In this document: positions 24,708 through 33,874 of the stretch, in pieces
How the letters are laid out: every line of letters starts with the position of its first letter
Numbering within the stretch: the stretch's first letter is position 1
Source: Blastopirellula retiformator
GTDB taxonomy: Bacteria; Planctomycetota; Planctomycetia; Pirellulales; Pirellulaceae
Assembly: GCF_007859755.1 (NCBI RefSeq)
Contig: NZ_SJPF01000001.1
Span: forward strand, 1,538,082-1,602,081
Length of the DNA stretch: 64,000 nt
Reading direction: 5' to 3'
Position numbers and translations under genes: made by a program
The notes under the pieces: model-generated
Database searches by the model: none
What the model saw: the letters and a program-made list of their open reading frames with translations, nothing else
Told to the model about the DNA's origin: nothing

Positions 24708-24886
24708 CCAGCGGCTATTTCTGGGGAAAATGGTCCGTTTCCCGGGTGAAACGGACGCCCCTGTAATTACACTAAGAACCAAGACACGCTTCGGTACGAC
24801 AGGATGTTGTTCCGCAATTTCGGCACGGATCGCCGCTGAATTCAGATTTAGAAACAGCAACGGATCGCGCTAGCGGAGCGAGCACA

Positions 24887-25813
24887 ATGTCTCGGTTGAG
24901 TCCTGGAACGTTATTATTGGGCGTAGTCGCCGTCATGTTCGGCTTGTTGGCCGCTTATGTGGTCCGCAAGAACATGACGCGAGAAGAGCCGGCGCCGGTC
25001 GTGGAAACGCCCCCGCCACCGGTCGAAACGTATGTCGTTCCGAAAGCGGCCGCCAATCTGATGGCGGGCCGTACCCTGACCATGGGCGACGTGGTCATCT
25101 ACCGCTACACGCAAGAGCAGGTCGACGCTCAGCCGCTGCCGAGCGGGTACATGGTCAGCGCCGAGCAGATCATCGGCCGCACCTTGAAACAAGAACTGGC
25201 CGATAAGTCGGTCTTTACGCCCGACATGTTCTATCCGGAAGGAACGGGCCCCGGCATCGTTCAGGATCTGGAGCCAGGCCAACGCGCGTTCACCGTGCGA
25301 GTCGAATATGACGAAGCGGTCGAAGGGTTTGCTCGCCCCGGCACGAAGGTCGACGTGTTGTTTCGCGTCGACGCCGATGTCGAAAATGAGTTGCCGCAAA
25401 CGACCGTGACGCTGCTGCAAGAAGTCAAAGTTCTGTCGTTCGACGCCAGTCCGTTGTCGGTCAATCCTATTGCCGATCCCCGCGTGGCCCGTCGACGTCA
25501 GACGGCGACCGTGACCCTGGCGGTGCAACCGCAGGACGTCATCAAGCTGCAAGTCGCCGAGAACCACGGCACGTTCGCGCTGGCGTTGGTTTCGCCAGAT
25601 GGGAACGCCGTTTCTTACGACGGAGCGCCGCGCACGTTGTCGGAACTGATGGACCGCCGCCCGCCGTTGCGAACGATGATGCGGGTCTATCGCGGCGCGA
25701 GCATCTCGGAACTGGAGTTTCGCGAGAATGCTGACGGCCGCGATCAGTTGTTCCGCGCGTCGCAATCGCAGGACGCTGTCGACGCCGCGGCCGATGTCGC
25801 CGTCGCCAGCTAG
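24887..25813 (+). CDS. cpaB: Flp pilus assembly protein CpaB/RcpC
   Basis: A 308-residue periplasmic assembly protein. One N-terminal TM (LLLGVVAVMFGLLAAYVV) is followed by a Pro-rich spacer, then an SAF-like domain (NLMAGRTLTMGDVVIYRYTQ), and the RcpC-type domain with GQRAFTVRVEYDEAVEGFAR, PGTKVDVLFR and TVTLLQEVKVL. GGAG precedes ATG 24887. It would sit near the secretin. The 179-base gap before it could hold its own promoter. Confidence 0.85.
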   Translation: MSRLSPGTLLLGVVAVMFGLLAAYVVRKNMTREEPAPVVETPPPPVETYVVPKAAANLMAGRTLTMGDVVIYRYTQEQVDAQPLPSGYMVSAEQIIGRTLKQELADKSVFTPDMFYPEGTGPGIVQDLEPGQRAFTVRVEYDEAVEGFARPGTKVDVLFRVDADVENELPQTTVTLLQEVKVLSFDASPLSVNPIADPRVARRRQTATVTLAVQPQDVIKLQVAENHGTFALALVSPDGNAVSYDGAPRTLSELMDRRPPLRTMMRVYRGASISELEFRENADGRDQLFRASQSQDAVDAAADVAVAS

Positions 25814-25853
25814 CCGAGTCTCTTTCTCCCCCATCTTCGTAGGCAATCGCGCG

Positions 25854-27302
25854 ATGATCATGTCCAGCCAAACCGCGGCCGACCGAGAAATCGACCAGGA
25901 CGAACTGGAGTTCCAGCGTCTCAAGACGTCGCTGCATGCCGAGATGGTCGACTCGCTCGACTTGGGCGCCGTCACCAGCCGAAACGAAGAGGCGATCCGC
26001 GACGACATTCGCAACCTGTCGAGCAAATACTGCCAGCGCAAGAACCTGAAGCTGAATGACGAAACCCGCCGTCGTCTCGAGAAAGAGCTTGACTACGAAC
26101 TGTTTGGTCTGGGGCCGATCGAGCCGCTGATGAAGGACCCCTCGATCAGCGACATTCTGGTCAACGGCGCCGCCGAGGTTTACATCGAACGTCACGGCCA
26201 GTTGGAACTGACCGATGTGATTTTCGCGGATGACGCCCACGTGCTGCGAATCATTCAGCGCGTCGTCGGCCGGGTAGGGCGCCGGATCGATGAAGTGAGC
26301 CCGATGGTCGACGCTCGCTTGCCGGACGGATCGCGGGTAAACGCCGTCGTGGCGCCTCTGGCGTTGGGCGGACCAAAAATGTCGATTCGCCGATTCGGCA
26401 TCGAGCACCTACATCTGAAGAATCTGATCGCGACCGATTCGCTCTCGCAAGAGATGGCCGATTTTCTGCAGGCCTGCGTCGCTTCGCGGATCAGCTTCCT
26501 GATCTCCGGCGGTACCGGTGCCGGTAAGACCACCTTGCTGAACGCCTTGTCGGCGTCGATTCCGCATGACGAGCGGATCGTCACGATCGAAGATTCGGCC
26601 GAACTGTTGTTGCAGCATCCGCACGTCCTGGGCATGGAAACCCGGCCCTCCAACAGCGAAGGCGCCGGCGCCGTCACGCAGCGCGACCTGGTTCGCAACA
26701 GTTTGCGGATGCGTCCCGATCGCATCATCGTCGGCGAAGTGCGCGGGCCTGAAGCGCTCGACATGTTGCAGGCGATGAACACCGGTCACGAAGGTTCGCT
26801 GACGACGATTCACGCCAATGATTCGCTCGACGCGCTGGCCCGGCTAGAAATGATGGTCGCGATGACTGGTTTTGAGTTGCCGGTCAAAGTGGTTCGCCAA
26901 TACGTTGCCGCTGGAATCAAGTTGGTGATTCATGTCGCCCGCTTGAAAGGGGGCGTTCGTCGCGTCACCCGCATCGCCGAGATTCGCGAAGTCAACGAGA
27001 ACGGCGATTACGTCTTGGACGACATCTTCGGGTTCCGCCAAGAAGGACTCGACGAACATGGCCGGGCCAAAGGTCGCTTTTACGCTACCGGTTACTGGGC
27101 CGTTTGTCGAGAACGCTTCGCCGACGCGGGCGTCGATTTCGACGAGAACGTCATGCAGAAGCATGAATCGGATCCGATCTACGCCAAGTACATCAACTCG
27201 GTCGGCCGAGTCGCCCTGTCGAGCGAAGAGTCCGGCTTGATTGATCTGGCGGCGGATGCCGACCACCGCCATGAGCCCGCTGATCGAGAGGAGGAGTCGT
27301 AG
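25854..27302 (+). CDS. cpaF: Tad pilus assembly ATPase CpaF/TadA
   Basis: Cytoplasmic secretion ATPase powering Flp assembly, 482 residues from ATG 25854 (an open frame extends to 25728 but overlaps cpaB). Visible features are the N-terminal helical domain with YELFGLGPIEPLMKDPSISD, Walker A in ISGGTGAGKTTLLNAL, the Asp box IVTIEDSAELLL, Walker B in RPDRIIVGEVRGPEALDML and the His box GSLTTIHANDSLDAL. A C-terminal extension of about 110 residues follows the usual TadA end. Its stop overlaps the tadB start by one base. Confidence 0.93.
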   Translation: MIMSSQTAADREIDQDELEFQRLKTSLHAEMVDSLDLGAVTSRNEEAIRDDIRNLSSKYCQRKNLKLNDETRRRLEKELDYELFGLGPIEPLMKDPSISDILVNGAAEVYIERHGQLELTDVIFADDAHVLRIIQRVVGRVGRRIDEVSPMVDARLPDGSRVNAVVAPLALGGPKMSIRRFGIEHLHLKNLIATDSLSQEMADFLQACVASRISFLISGGTGAGKTTLLNALSASIPHDERIVTIEDSAELLLQHPHVLGMETRPSNSEGAGAVTQRDLVRNSLRMRPDRIIVGEVRGPEALDMLQAMNTGHEGSLTTIHANDSLDALARLEMMVAMTGFELPVKVVRQYVAAGIKLVIHVARLKGGVRRVTRIAEIREVNENGDYVLDDIFGFRQEGLDEHGRAKGRFYATGYWAVCRERFADAGVDFDENVMQKHESDPIYAKYINSVGRVALSSEESGLIDLAADADHRHEPADREEES

Positions 27303-28234
27303 TGCTCGATAATCTCGATCCCAACATCATCGCCGTGCTGATCTTTGCGGGCGTCGCTTCGGTGGCCGCGTTCATTTTTCTGGCGGTCAAAGAGCTGGCG
27401 TATGGTGGACAGAGCGGTTCGTCGACATTGGTCGGACTGCGGCAGTTTCCGCCCCGACGTAATTTGACCGAAGGTTCGTCGATCGGCGAGTTCGATCATT
27501 GGTTGACCCGCACGTTGTATCTCTCGGGCGTCGATTTCGGGCCGACGATGGCGGTGACGTTGTTGCTGGCGATCGGACTGACATGCGGCTTGGCGGCGTT
27601 TGTGTTTACCGAGGATCCGCTGGTGACCGGTTTGGCGACCGTGCTGGGGATCTTTGCCGGACTGGGCGTGTTGATCTGGATCAAGCGTCGTCGCTTACAG
27701 GCGTTTCAAACGCAGTTCCCCGGGGCGCTAGAGTTAATTGCACGTGCCGTTCGGGCCGGCGAAAGCTTTGAGCAAGCCGTTCACTTGGTGGGCGAGACAA
27801 GCGAAGATCCGATCGGTATCGAGTTCCGCCGCTGTGCCAAACAACTCGACGTCGGTTTGCCGGTTCCGGCCGCGATGGAAGGAATGGCGGATCGCGTCGA
27901 ATTGATGGACGTCAAGATTTTCGCCACCACGATCAGCGTCCATCGCGAGTCAGGCGGCGCCTTGCCCGAAACCCTGGATCGGTTGGCGGCGGTCATTCGC
28001 GACCGGATGGCGTACCATCGCCAATTGCGGAGCATCACCAGCGCCGGGCGAATGTCGGCGACGATTATTTCGCTGCTCGCACCGCTGCTGCTGTTGTTCT
28101 TCCTGCTGTTTCAACCGGAGTACTTCAGCGAGTTCTTCTCTCATCCGTGGGGGCGATACTTGTTGCTGTTTGCCTTGATTAGCGAGGCGCTTGGTCTTTA
28201 TTTCGTCTATCGCCTGGTGAAGGCCGACTACTAA
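27302..28234 (+). CDS. tadB: Tad inner-membrane platform protein TadB (T2SS GspF domain)
   Basis: A 310-residue membrane platform protein starting at GTG 27302, one base inside the cpaF stop and with GGAGGAG upstream. TM helices occur at both ends (IIAVLIFAGVASVAAFIFLA and LLLLFFLLFQPEYFSEFF), and the GspF domain shows FPGALELIARAVRAGESFEQ, then KIFATTISVHRESGGALPET. It pairs with TadC to form the cytoplasmic platform on which CpaF acts. Confidence 0.9.
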   Translation: MLDNLDPNIIAVLIFAGVASVAAFIFLAVKELAYGGQSGSSTLVGLRQFPPRRNLTEGSSIGEFDHWLTRTLYLSGVDFGPTMAVTLLLAIGLTCGLAAFVFTEDPLVTGLATVLGIFAGLGVLIWIKRRRLQAFQTQFPGALELIARAVRAGESFEQAVHLVGETSEDPIGIEFRRCAKQLDVGLPVPAAMEGMADRVELMDVKIFATTISVHRESGGALPETLDRLAAVIRDRMAYHRQLRSITSAGRMSATIISLLAPLLLLFFLLFQPEYFSEFFSHPWGRYLLLFALISEALGLYFVYRLVKADY

Positions 28235-28272
28235 ATGGCCAACCAAAAAGCGGATCGTCAGAGTTACTTCCC

Positions 28273-29247
28273 ATGAACAACCCCATGCTACTGGTCGTCG
28301 GCGCCTTCTTTGGCGTCACCCTGTTGATCTATCTGGTAGGGCGGTTGTTGCTTTCCAGCGATCGGAACCAGCCCGACGCGATGCTGCATCCCGGGGCCAA
28401 GCCGTCGATCGGTTTGGGGCGGATGACGCGGGCCTTCGCCGGAATCGTGCCGGTCTCTTCGTCGTCGTACGAGACGCTGCAGAAAGACATGGTCAAAGCG
28501 GGCTACTATCACCGTGACGCGGCGGATGAGTTTCTCGCGGTGCGTAACGCGGCGCTGGTTGCCTGGATTATCTTTGTCGGCGTCGCCTTGGTGGCGATTC
28601 CGGATCTGAGCGAATCGCTGACGCAGTTGATCTTGATCTTCAGCGTCGCGGTCCTGATTTTGATCTTCGCGATTCCGCGCGTCATTATCAGCTCGCAGGC
28701 GTCAGCCCGCGTTAGTCGTATTCAGCACGCATTGCCCGACGCGCTCGACATGATCACCATGACGACCACCGCGGGGCTGCCGCTGCAAAAGTCGATCAAG
28801 CGGGTCAGCGACGAGATGGTGCAAGCGCACGAAGACTTGGCGTGCGAGTTGATGATCATTGATCGTCAGGCTGAAACCGGCTCGCTCACCCAGGCGATTC
28901 AGAACTTCGCCAAACGGTTAGAGATCCCAGAAGTCAACGCGTTGTCGACGCTCGTTACCCAAGCGCAGCGCATTGGCGGCAGCGTAGCGGGAGCATTTCG
29001 CGAGTTTGCCGACAGCATTCGACGCACGCGGCGCCAGTTGGCCGAAGAGCGGGGGAATCAGAACTCGATCAAGCTGCTGATCCCGGTCATCTTTCTCTTG
29101 GCCCCGCCGATCTATATCTTGCTGCTGGGGCCATCGGCGTTGCGGCTGCATGACTTCATGACTACCGGCGCCCAGGAAGGTGGAGCGCTTGACCAGAACA
29201 CGTCGGCCGCGGCGAGCCCGCTGCCAGAGCGGTACGAGTCGCCGTAG
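28273..29247 (+). CDS. tadC: Tad inner-membrane platform protein TadC (T2SS GspF domain)
   Basis: A 324-residue second platform protein. TM helices are present near residues 5-25, 85-125 and 270-300. The GspF core shows IQHALPDALDMITMTTTAGL, followed by RLEIPEVNALSTLVTQAQRI and RRTRRQLAEERGNQNSIKLL. The spacing of 38 bases after tadB suggests one transcript. It ends exactly where the converging TPR gene ends. Confidence 0.9.
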   Translation: MNNPMLLVVGAFFGVTLLIYLVGRLLLSSDRNQPDAMLHPGAKPSIGLGRMTRAFAGIVPVSSSSYETLQKDMVKAGYYHRDAADEFLAVRNAALVAWIIFVGVALVAIPDLSESLTQLILIFSVAVLILIFAIPRVIISSQASARVSRIQHALPDALDMITMTTTAGLPLQKSIKRVSDEMVQAHEDLACELMIIDRQAETGSLTQAIQNFAKRLEIPEVNALSTLVTQAQRIGGSVAGAFREFADSIRRTRRQLAEERGNQNSIKLLIPVIFLLAPPIYILLLGPSALRLHDFMTTGAQEGGALDQNTSAAASPLPERYESP

Positions 29248-30309
29248 TTACTCGCTTCGCCGCGTGTCACGCAGCGTGTTTTCGGCAAAGCCCAGTCGTT
29301 GAGTAGCGCTCGGACTGTCGCTGATGGTCTGCTTCATCTGATTCAGCTTCAACGACGGCGGAATCGACATGATCTGCGGGTAGTGCAGGCCCGACTTGCT
29401 GGTCATCGCCGACTCGACCTTCGTTTCCAGCGACGCTTGACCGGCGTCCACGACCAACTGTTGCGTCTGCGCGGCATCGGCAACGGTGTTGGACGGGTTT
29501 TGCGGGGCCATGTAGGCGACCGGCGCGACCTGTTTGGGCGTTTCTTCTTCGGAGGCGGCGACGACAGGAGCTGCGGTTCGCTTCTGCGCCACCTGGTCGG
29601 CCGTTTTCTTCTCACGCTTGGTCGGAACCTTTCGCACCGGTTGGATGTGACCCCGCTTGCTGGCGATCTGCACCAGGGCTTGGGCGGCGCGTTTTAGTTC
29701 GGGGTTCATTTCCAGGGCCTGGTGGTAGTTGCCTTCAGCCGACTCCAGATCTCCCATCTGCGACTGGATGAAGGCGAGGTTGGCGTAAGCTTCCCCTTCG
29801 TCGACCGCCAGCATGAAGTGTTTCAGGCTCTCTTCATACCGCTGTTGTTCGCCCAGAATCAGCCCCAGGTTATTGTGCGCGGCGCGATACGAGCCGTCGG
29901 TCGCCAGCGACTTTTGGAAGTACTGTTCAGCGCCTTCCGTTTTGTTCTGCAGGTAGAGCCAATAGCCGTAGTCGTTGTAGAACTCGGCGGTTTGCAGGCC
30001 GCTGGCTTCGGCGGCTGTAAAGTACTTGCCGGCTTCGTCGTGGAGGCCCCGTTTGGCGGCCATCACACCCAGGCGATGGTTGGCGACGACGTTGTCGGGT
30101 TGCTCTTTCAGGATCGCATGGTAAATGCGTTCGGCCGACTCCGACTTGTCTTGACGTTCCGACAACCGCGCTAGACTTAGCTGTTGGCTATAGTTGGCCG
30201 GACCAGGATGAGCTGAGGAGAAGAGTCCGCCTCCCTGCCCAAACGGCGCCGAGGCGCAGCCGACGCAAGCGACGGAAACGAGCAAGGCGATCGGAGCGTA
30301 TTTGGCCAT
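29248..30309 (-). CDS. TPR lipoprotein, TadD-like
   Basis: A 353-residue protein from ATG 30309, preferred over 30345 because it begins directly with a lipoprotein signal (APIALLVSVACVGCASAPFG). At least five TPR units follow (AERIYHAILKEQPDNVVANH, AEQYFQKSLATDGSYRAAHN, AEGNYHQALEMNPELKRAAQ and others). The last 130 residues are low-complexity linker. TadD proteins are TPR lipoproteins needed for secretin assembly in Tad systems, and its place next to the secretin gene supports that role. Confidence 0.78.
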   Translation of the reverse strand: MAKYAPIALLVSVACVGCASAPFGQGGGLFSSAHPGPANYSQQLSLARLSERQDKSESAERIYHAILKEQPDNVVANHRLGVMAAKRGLHDEAGKYFTAAEASGLQTAEFYNDYGYWLYLQNKTEGAEQYFQKSLATDGSYRAAHNNLGLILGEQQRYEESLKHFMLAVDEGEAYANLAFIQSQMGDLESAEGNYHQALEMNPELKRAAQALVQIASKRGHIQPVRKVPTKREKKTADQVAQKRTAAPVVAASEEETPKQVAPVAYMAPQNPSNTVADAAQTQQLVVDAGQASLETKVESAMTSKSGLHYPQIMSIPPSLKLNQMKQTISDSPSATQRLGFAENTLRDTRRSE

Positions 30310-30381
30310 GATGTTCGCTACTTTATTCGGTTGAAAGTCGTTCAATATCGGGGTGCGCTGGTCGGTCTTGCGGAAAGACGA

Positions 30382-31002
30382 TTAGAAGAAACCGCCGCCG
30401 CCGCCAAATCCGCCGCCGAAGCCTCCGAATCCGCCACCAAAGCCGCCGCCGTTGCGGCCACGTCCGCCAATCCGCGAATTGCCATAGGCGGAGGCCGCTT
30501 CCGAGGCGTTCAAACCTTCCGAGAAGGATGGCGCCACGACGACGCGGTTCTCGGCGTCGGCGACGCCCATGTGCACCAGCGCCGAGACGACGACCTGACG
30601 ACGTTTCTCGTCGATCTCGCTGTTGTAGTGGACCGGGTATTTGTAGGTGCTGCGAGGATCGACGCTCGTCTGGCTGCGCTCAACCACAACCGGAAAGCCG
30701 ACCCCTTCCTTCATCTTGGCGGCGATCTGCTTGACGTGATCTTCGCCGTAGTCGTTCAGACGCCAGGCTTTGACGTTGCGGACCTTCTCTTCCGGCACGC
30801 TCGCTTCAAACTCGTGCATGTAGATGACGAACTTGGCGGCTTCCGCATTTTGCTCTTGGGCTTCGTTCATCTGATCGATCACCGAACCGAGCGGCGGATA
30901 GGGCGCCGGTTCGATGATGCCGTGCCGGTGGCAGCCTGTCACGGCGCCGAACATCACGACCGACAGGCCGAATCCAGCGACAATGTTGCGGCGTTTTTTC
31001 AT
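30382..31002 (-). CDS. Lipoprotein in CpaD/RcpB position with Gly-Phe-rich tail
   Basis: A 206-residue lipoprotein (signal VAGFGLSVVMFGAVTGCHRH, lipobox before Cys24). The middle contains KFVIYMHEFEASVPEEKVRN and SALVHMGVADAENRVVVAPS, a strand-rich domain that could correspond to CpaD/RcpB, the outer-membrane partner of the Tad secretin. That assignment rests on position and size, not on clear motifs. The last 30 residues are a GGGFGGGFGG-type repeat ending in Phe-Phe. Between the TPR lipoprotein and the secretin, same strand, probable operon secretin - this gene - TPR. Confidence 0.65.
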   Translation of the reverse strand: MKKRRNIVAGFGLSVVMFGAVTGCHRHGIIEPAPYPPLGSVIDQMNEAQEQNAEAAKFVIYMHEFEASVPEEKVRNVKAWRLNDYGEDHVKQIAAKMKEGVGFPVVVERSQTSVDPRSTYKYPVHYNSEIDEKRRQVVVSALVHMGVADAENRVVVAPSFSEGLNASEAASAYGNSRIGGRGRNGGGFGGGFGGFGGGFGGGGGFF

Positions 31003-31071
31003 CGGGAAGGTCCCTCAGTGATGGCTAGGTGAAAAATGTATCGAGAACAACGAAGGTGGGGGCGAGCCAGA

Positions 31072-32694
31072 CTAGTCGGAGAAGCCGGCTGGTCCGTGGA
31101 CGTAATACCCTTCGCTTTCCTGATATTGACCGCGGCACTTGCGAGCCTCGCGCTTGAGACGCACTTGCTCGAAGTTCTGGTGGTGAATCTGATGGCGATA
31201 GGTCGGCCAGACCGTGCTGCGGAAATCGTAGCCCGGCAAGCCTTCGATCTGCTGATGCAGGAAGAACTCTTTGTCGGTCGGGTCGGTCACTTCCATGCCC
31301 GGCAGGTAGAGCGGCACCTGGTCGCGTTCCATCGGGTGGACCAACTCGGGGCTGACCAGGATGACCAATTCGGTTTCGATCCGGCGGGTCGTCTGGCTGC
31401 CGAAGGCGGCGCCGACGTAAGGAATGTCGCCCAACAGCGGGAAGCGAGAACGGGACGCTTCTTGTTCGTCTTGAATCAAACCGGCGATCGCCAGCCATTG
31501 ACCTTCACGCAGATCGACCGTCGTGACGGCGCCGCGAATATCGAGACCCGGCACTCCATCGACGCTCAGGTTTTGATTGACCGAGCTGACCGACGGCGCC
31601 ACCGACAAGCGAATCATATCTTTGTCGGTCACCGTCGGAGTGAAGCTGACCTGCGTACCAAAGCCGCGGAACGAGGTGCTGACGGCGCCGATGCCGCCGA
31701 CGCCGACTGCCGTGGGAACGGCGAATTCGCCGCCCGCGATAAAACTGGCCGATTGGCCGCTGAGGGTCATCAAGGTCGGCTCGGCCAGGATCTTGGCGGT
31801 CCCATTGCTGCTGAAGGCGCGAATGAACAGCTCGACGTCGCCCCCATCCAGAATGGCCGACAGGTTGCCGGCGCCGCCCATGATGGTGTGGGCGATCGAG
31901 AACGAATCTTCCACCACCGAGAAGTCCATGCCAAGTTCACGCGCCGCTTCTCGCGACAGTTCCGCAACGCGGACCTTCAGCATGACTTGTTGTTCGCCAG
32001 GGACTTCCAGCAGGTTAATTAGCGAAGTCGTTTGCAGGTCTTCGGCGTTCGGCAAGCGAGCGACCGAGCCGACGTTGACGGCGCCGCCGTTAGTCAGGTT
32101 CCCATTTTGGTTGACCGTTTGCTCGCCGACGACCGCCAGAATCTCGGCCGCCTCTTTGGCGTCGCGGGCCTGGCCGCGGATGATCAGTTTGTCGGCGATC
32201 GGGAAGAGTTGAACGCGGCTATAGGGGAATAGCTCGTTGATTCGCGCTTGCAGTTTGCCGAACTCCAGGTCGGCTCGATCGTCCTCTTGCTGCACGATAA
32301 TCAGATATCGCAGCGTCGAGACGGTGCCGTCCGGATTGTTGAACCAGAGCGTCATCGTCGTCTGGCCGATTTGCGAGCCGATCACTTCCAACTCCGTCGG
32401 CGAGAATTCGTTGACTTCGACGATCGACGGATTGGTGATTGCGATACGGAAGACCGGCGCCTTGGTGCGGACGATCTTTGACTGCGACTCGAACAGACTG
32501 AAGATCAGCTCCGGTTCGAGTACCTCGTCAATCAGGTCGGACTGCTTTTGCAGCGTCGCCGAATTGGGGCTGGAGAGCTGCTCAATTTGGTTGGGCGCCG
32601 GCAACAATTCTTGCGCCTGGCCCCGCGCAATTCCCCACGAGCAGAGAATGATCGTCAGAGCCGCAAATGCGTTGGTTGTGTTGCGCATCGTCAT
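31072..32694 (-). CDS. cpaC: Tad pilus outer-membrane secretin CpaC/RcpA
   Basis: Outer-membrane channel for the pilus, 540 residues with an N-terminal signal (AFAALTIILCSWGIARGQAQ). An N-terminal pilus-formation domain (residues about 60-145) carries APVFRIAITNPSIVEVNEFS. A BON-like region follows, then the secretin domain with VMLKVRVAELSREAARELGM, AKILAEPTLMTLSGQSASFI and VDLREGQWLAIAGLIQDEQE, ending IETELVILVSPELVHPM. A C-terminal extension of about 80 polar residues is extra. It is the first gene of the minus-strand trio. Confidence 0.92.
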   Translation of the reverse strand: MTMRNTTNAFAALTIILCSWGIARGQAQELLPAPNQIEQLSSPNSATLQKQSDLIDEVLEPELIFSLFESQSKIVRTKAPVFRIAITNPSIVEVNEFSPTELEVIGSQIGQTTMTLWFNNPDGTVSTLRYLIIVQQEDDRADLEFGKLQARINELFPYSRVQLFPIADKLIIRGQARDAKEAAEILAVVGEQTVNQNGNLTNGGAVNVGSVARLPNAEDLQTTSLINLLEVPGEQQVMLKVRVAELSREAARELGMDFSVVEDSFSIAHTIMGGAGNLSAILDGGDVELFIRAFSSNGTAKILAEPTLMTLSGQSASFIAGGEFAVPTAVGVGGIGAVSTSFRGFGTQVSFTPTVTDKDMIRLSVAPSVSSVNQNLSVDGVPGLDIRGAVTTVDLREGQWLAIAGLIQDEQEASRSRFPLLGDIPYVGAAFGSQTTRRIETELVILVSPELVHPMERDQVPLYLPGMEVTDPTDKEFFLHQQIEGLPGYDFRSTVWPTYRHQIHHQNFEQVRLKREARKCRGQYQESEGYYVHGPAGFSD

Positions 32695-33075
32695 CCTATT
32701 GGTCTTTCTATGTCGCAGCCGCCGTGGCTTGACGCGCAGATTCTTAGTCCGTCTGCTGAGTCAAGATGATCGGCAATGTCCTTTAGGATCGGAAAAGCTC
32801 TGCAGGTCAGTTCAGTCTGGTTGGCAAAATCCAATGATTTTGATGATTCTTCCTGATCGAGCGGCGCCATGCTGGCAGGTCAGAACGCTAGCGATGTACC
32901 CGGAAAATGGAGGTTCGGGCGGTTTGCGTAGTACGAAGAGATCTGCGCAAGCTCTCTGGGTGGATCCGGTTTTTCTGAGAACCGGCGACGCGATGTCCGA
33001 ACTTAGGAAGGAGGCGTGACTCAAAGTCTGGGGTGCGTCCAGTTCCTGACGTTCTATCTGGGAAAGTAGCGGACG
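32695..33075. other. 381-base divergent region between secretin and secreted-protein genes
   Basis: Must hold the promoter of the secretin operon and possibly that of the gene at 33076. I see no clear promoter boxes, repeats or RNA structure. Open frames crossing it have no coding character. Confidence 0.4.
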
Positions 33076-33717
33076 ATGGTTCAACTTACATTTCTGGTTG
33101 CCGTAGCCGCCGTGTCGGCTCATCCTGGTCATGGCAGCACGACTCGCCATCTGATCCCGCCGTCGCTCCGCGAAAAGCCAGCAGTGCAGGCGCCGGCCAA
33201 CGAGATCGGAACCGGCGTCATCAAACCGAGCGTCGCCAAAGCTAACGTCGTACAGCCGGTGAAGTACAACGCACCGACCGTCGCCGCGTATCCTGAAGAA
33301 ACCGTCATCGAAGTCGCGCCGACCGAGCTCGAAACTTCGGCGGTTGATATATCGTACGCCGCGTCGCCGGTCGACTATACGTCTGGCCATGGCGAGGCCT
33401 ACTTCGACCGGACCTCACGTCGCAGCGATCAGTACTATCACGGTTGCGAGCAGTACTACAGCTTCTGGTCCAATCACTGTATGCCGGCCGTCTGGTGCTG
33501 CCCCGGCAACATGCGACAGCATTTCCCGTACGAAGCCTCGCCCCACTTCTACTATTACTTCCGTCCGTACAACGCCGCGATGATCGCGCCGCAGCAGGTG
33601 GTCGCCGAGCAGTGGGTCGCCAACCCGCGCTTGCCATACTCGAACGACGTATTTGAAGAAGTCTACCGCGACTTCGACGCGAAGTTCGCCCCGCCGGCCG
33701 AATTGATCACGCCGTAG
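33076..33717 (+). CDS. Secreted planctomycete protein of unknown function
   Basis: A 213-residue protein starting with a short hydrophobic signal (MVQLTFLVAVAAVSAHPGHG). The C-terminal half is rich in Tyr, His and Cys (QYYHGCEQYYSFWSNHCMPA, then WCCPGNMRQHFPYE and FYYYFRPYN). The FYYYFRPYN motif occurs in small secreted planctomycete proteins as I remember them. Four Cys could make disulfides. A clean intrinsic terminator follows. Function unknown. Confidence 0.7.
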   Translation: MVQLTFLVAVAAVSAHPGHGSTTRHLIPPSLREKPAVQAPANEIGTGVIKPSVAKANVVQPVKYNAPTVAAYPEETVIEVAPTELETSAVDISYAASPVDYTSGHGEAYFDRTSRRSDQYYHGCEQYYSFWSNHCMPAVWCCPGNMRQHFPYEASPHFYYYFRPYNAAMIAPQQVVAEQWVANPRLPYSNDVFEEVYRDFDAKFAPPAELITP

Positions 33718-33752
33718 CGGCGCCGCGAGATTCGCACATGCCGTTCGTACCG

Positions 33753-33783
33753 AAAAGCCCCGCCGCCAATAGCGGGGCTTTTT
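33753..33783 (+). terminator. Intrinsic terminator before ruvC
   Basis: AAAAGCCCCGC (33753-33763) pairs perfectly with GCGGGGCTTTT (33772-33782) and continues in T. A symmetrical A/T flank would allow action in both directions. Confidence 0.85.
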
Positions 33784-33874
33784 GATGCGCCTCGCTCGAA
33801 AATGGCGATCCCGATACAATCTAGGCAATGCGGCACGGCTTTGCCGCACTTGCGCAAACGCTGGTAGGAATGCG

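Noticed and set aside
24914-26041. 375-codon minus-strand frame opposite cpaB and cpaF
   Set aside because: Antisense to two well-recognised pilus genes, Arg-rich and without domains.
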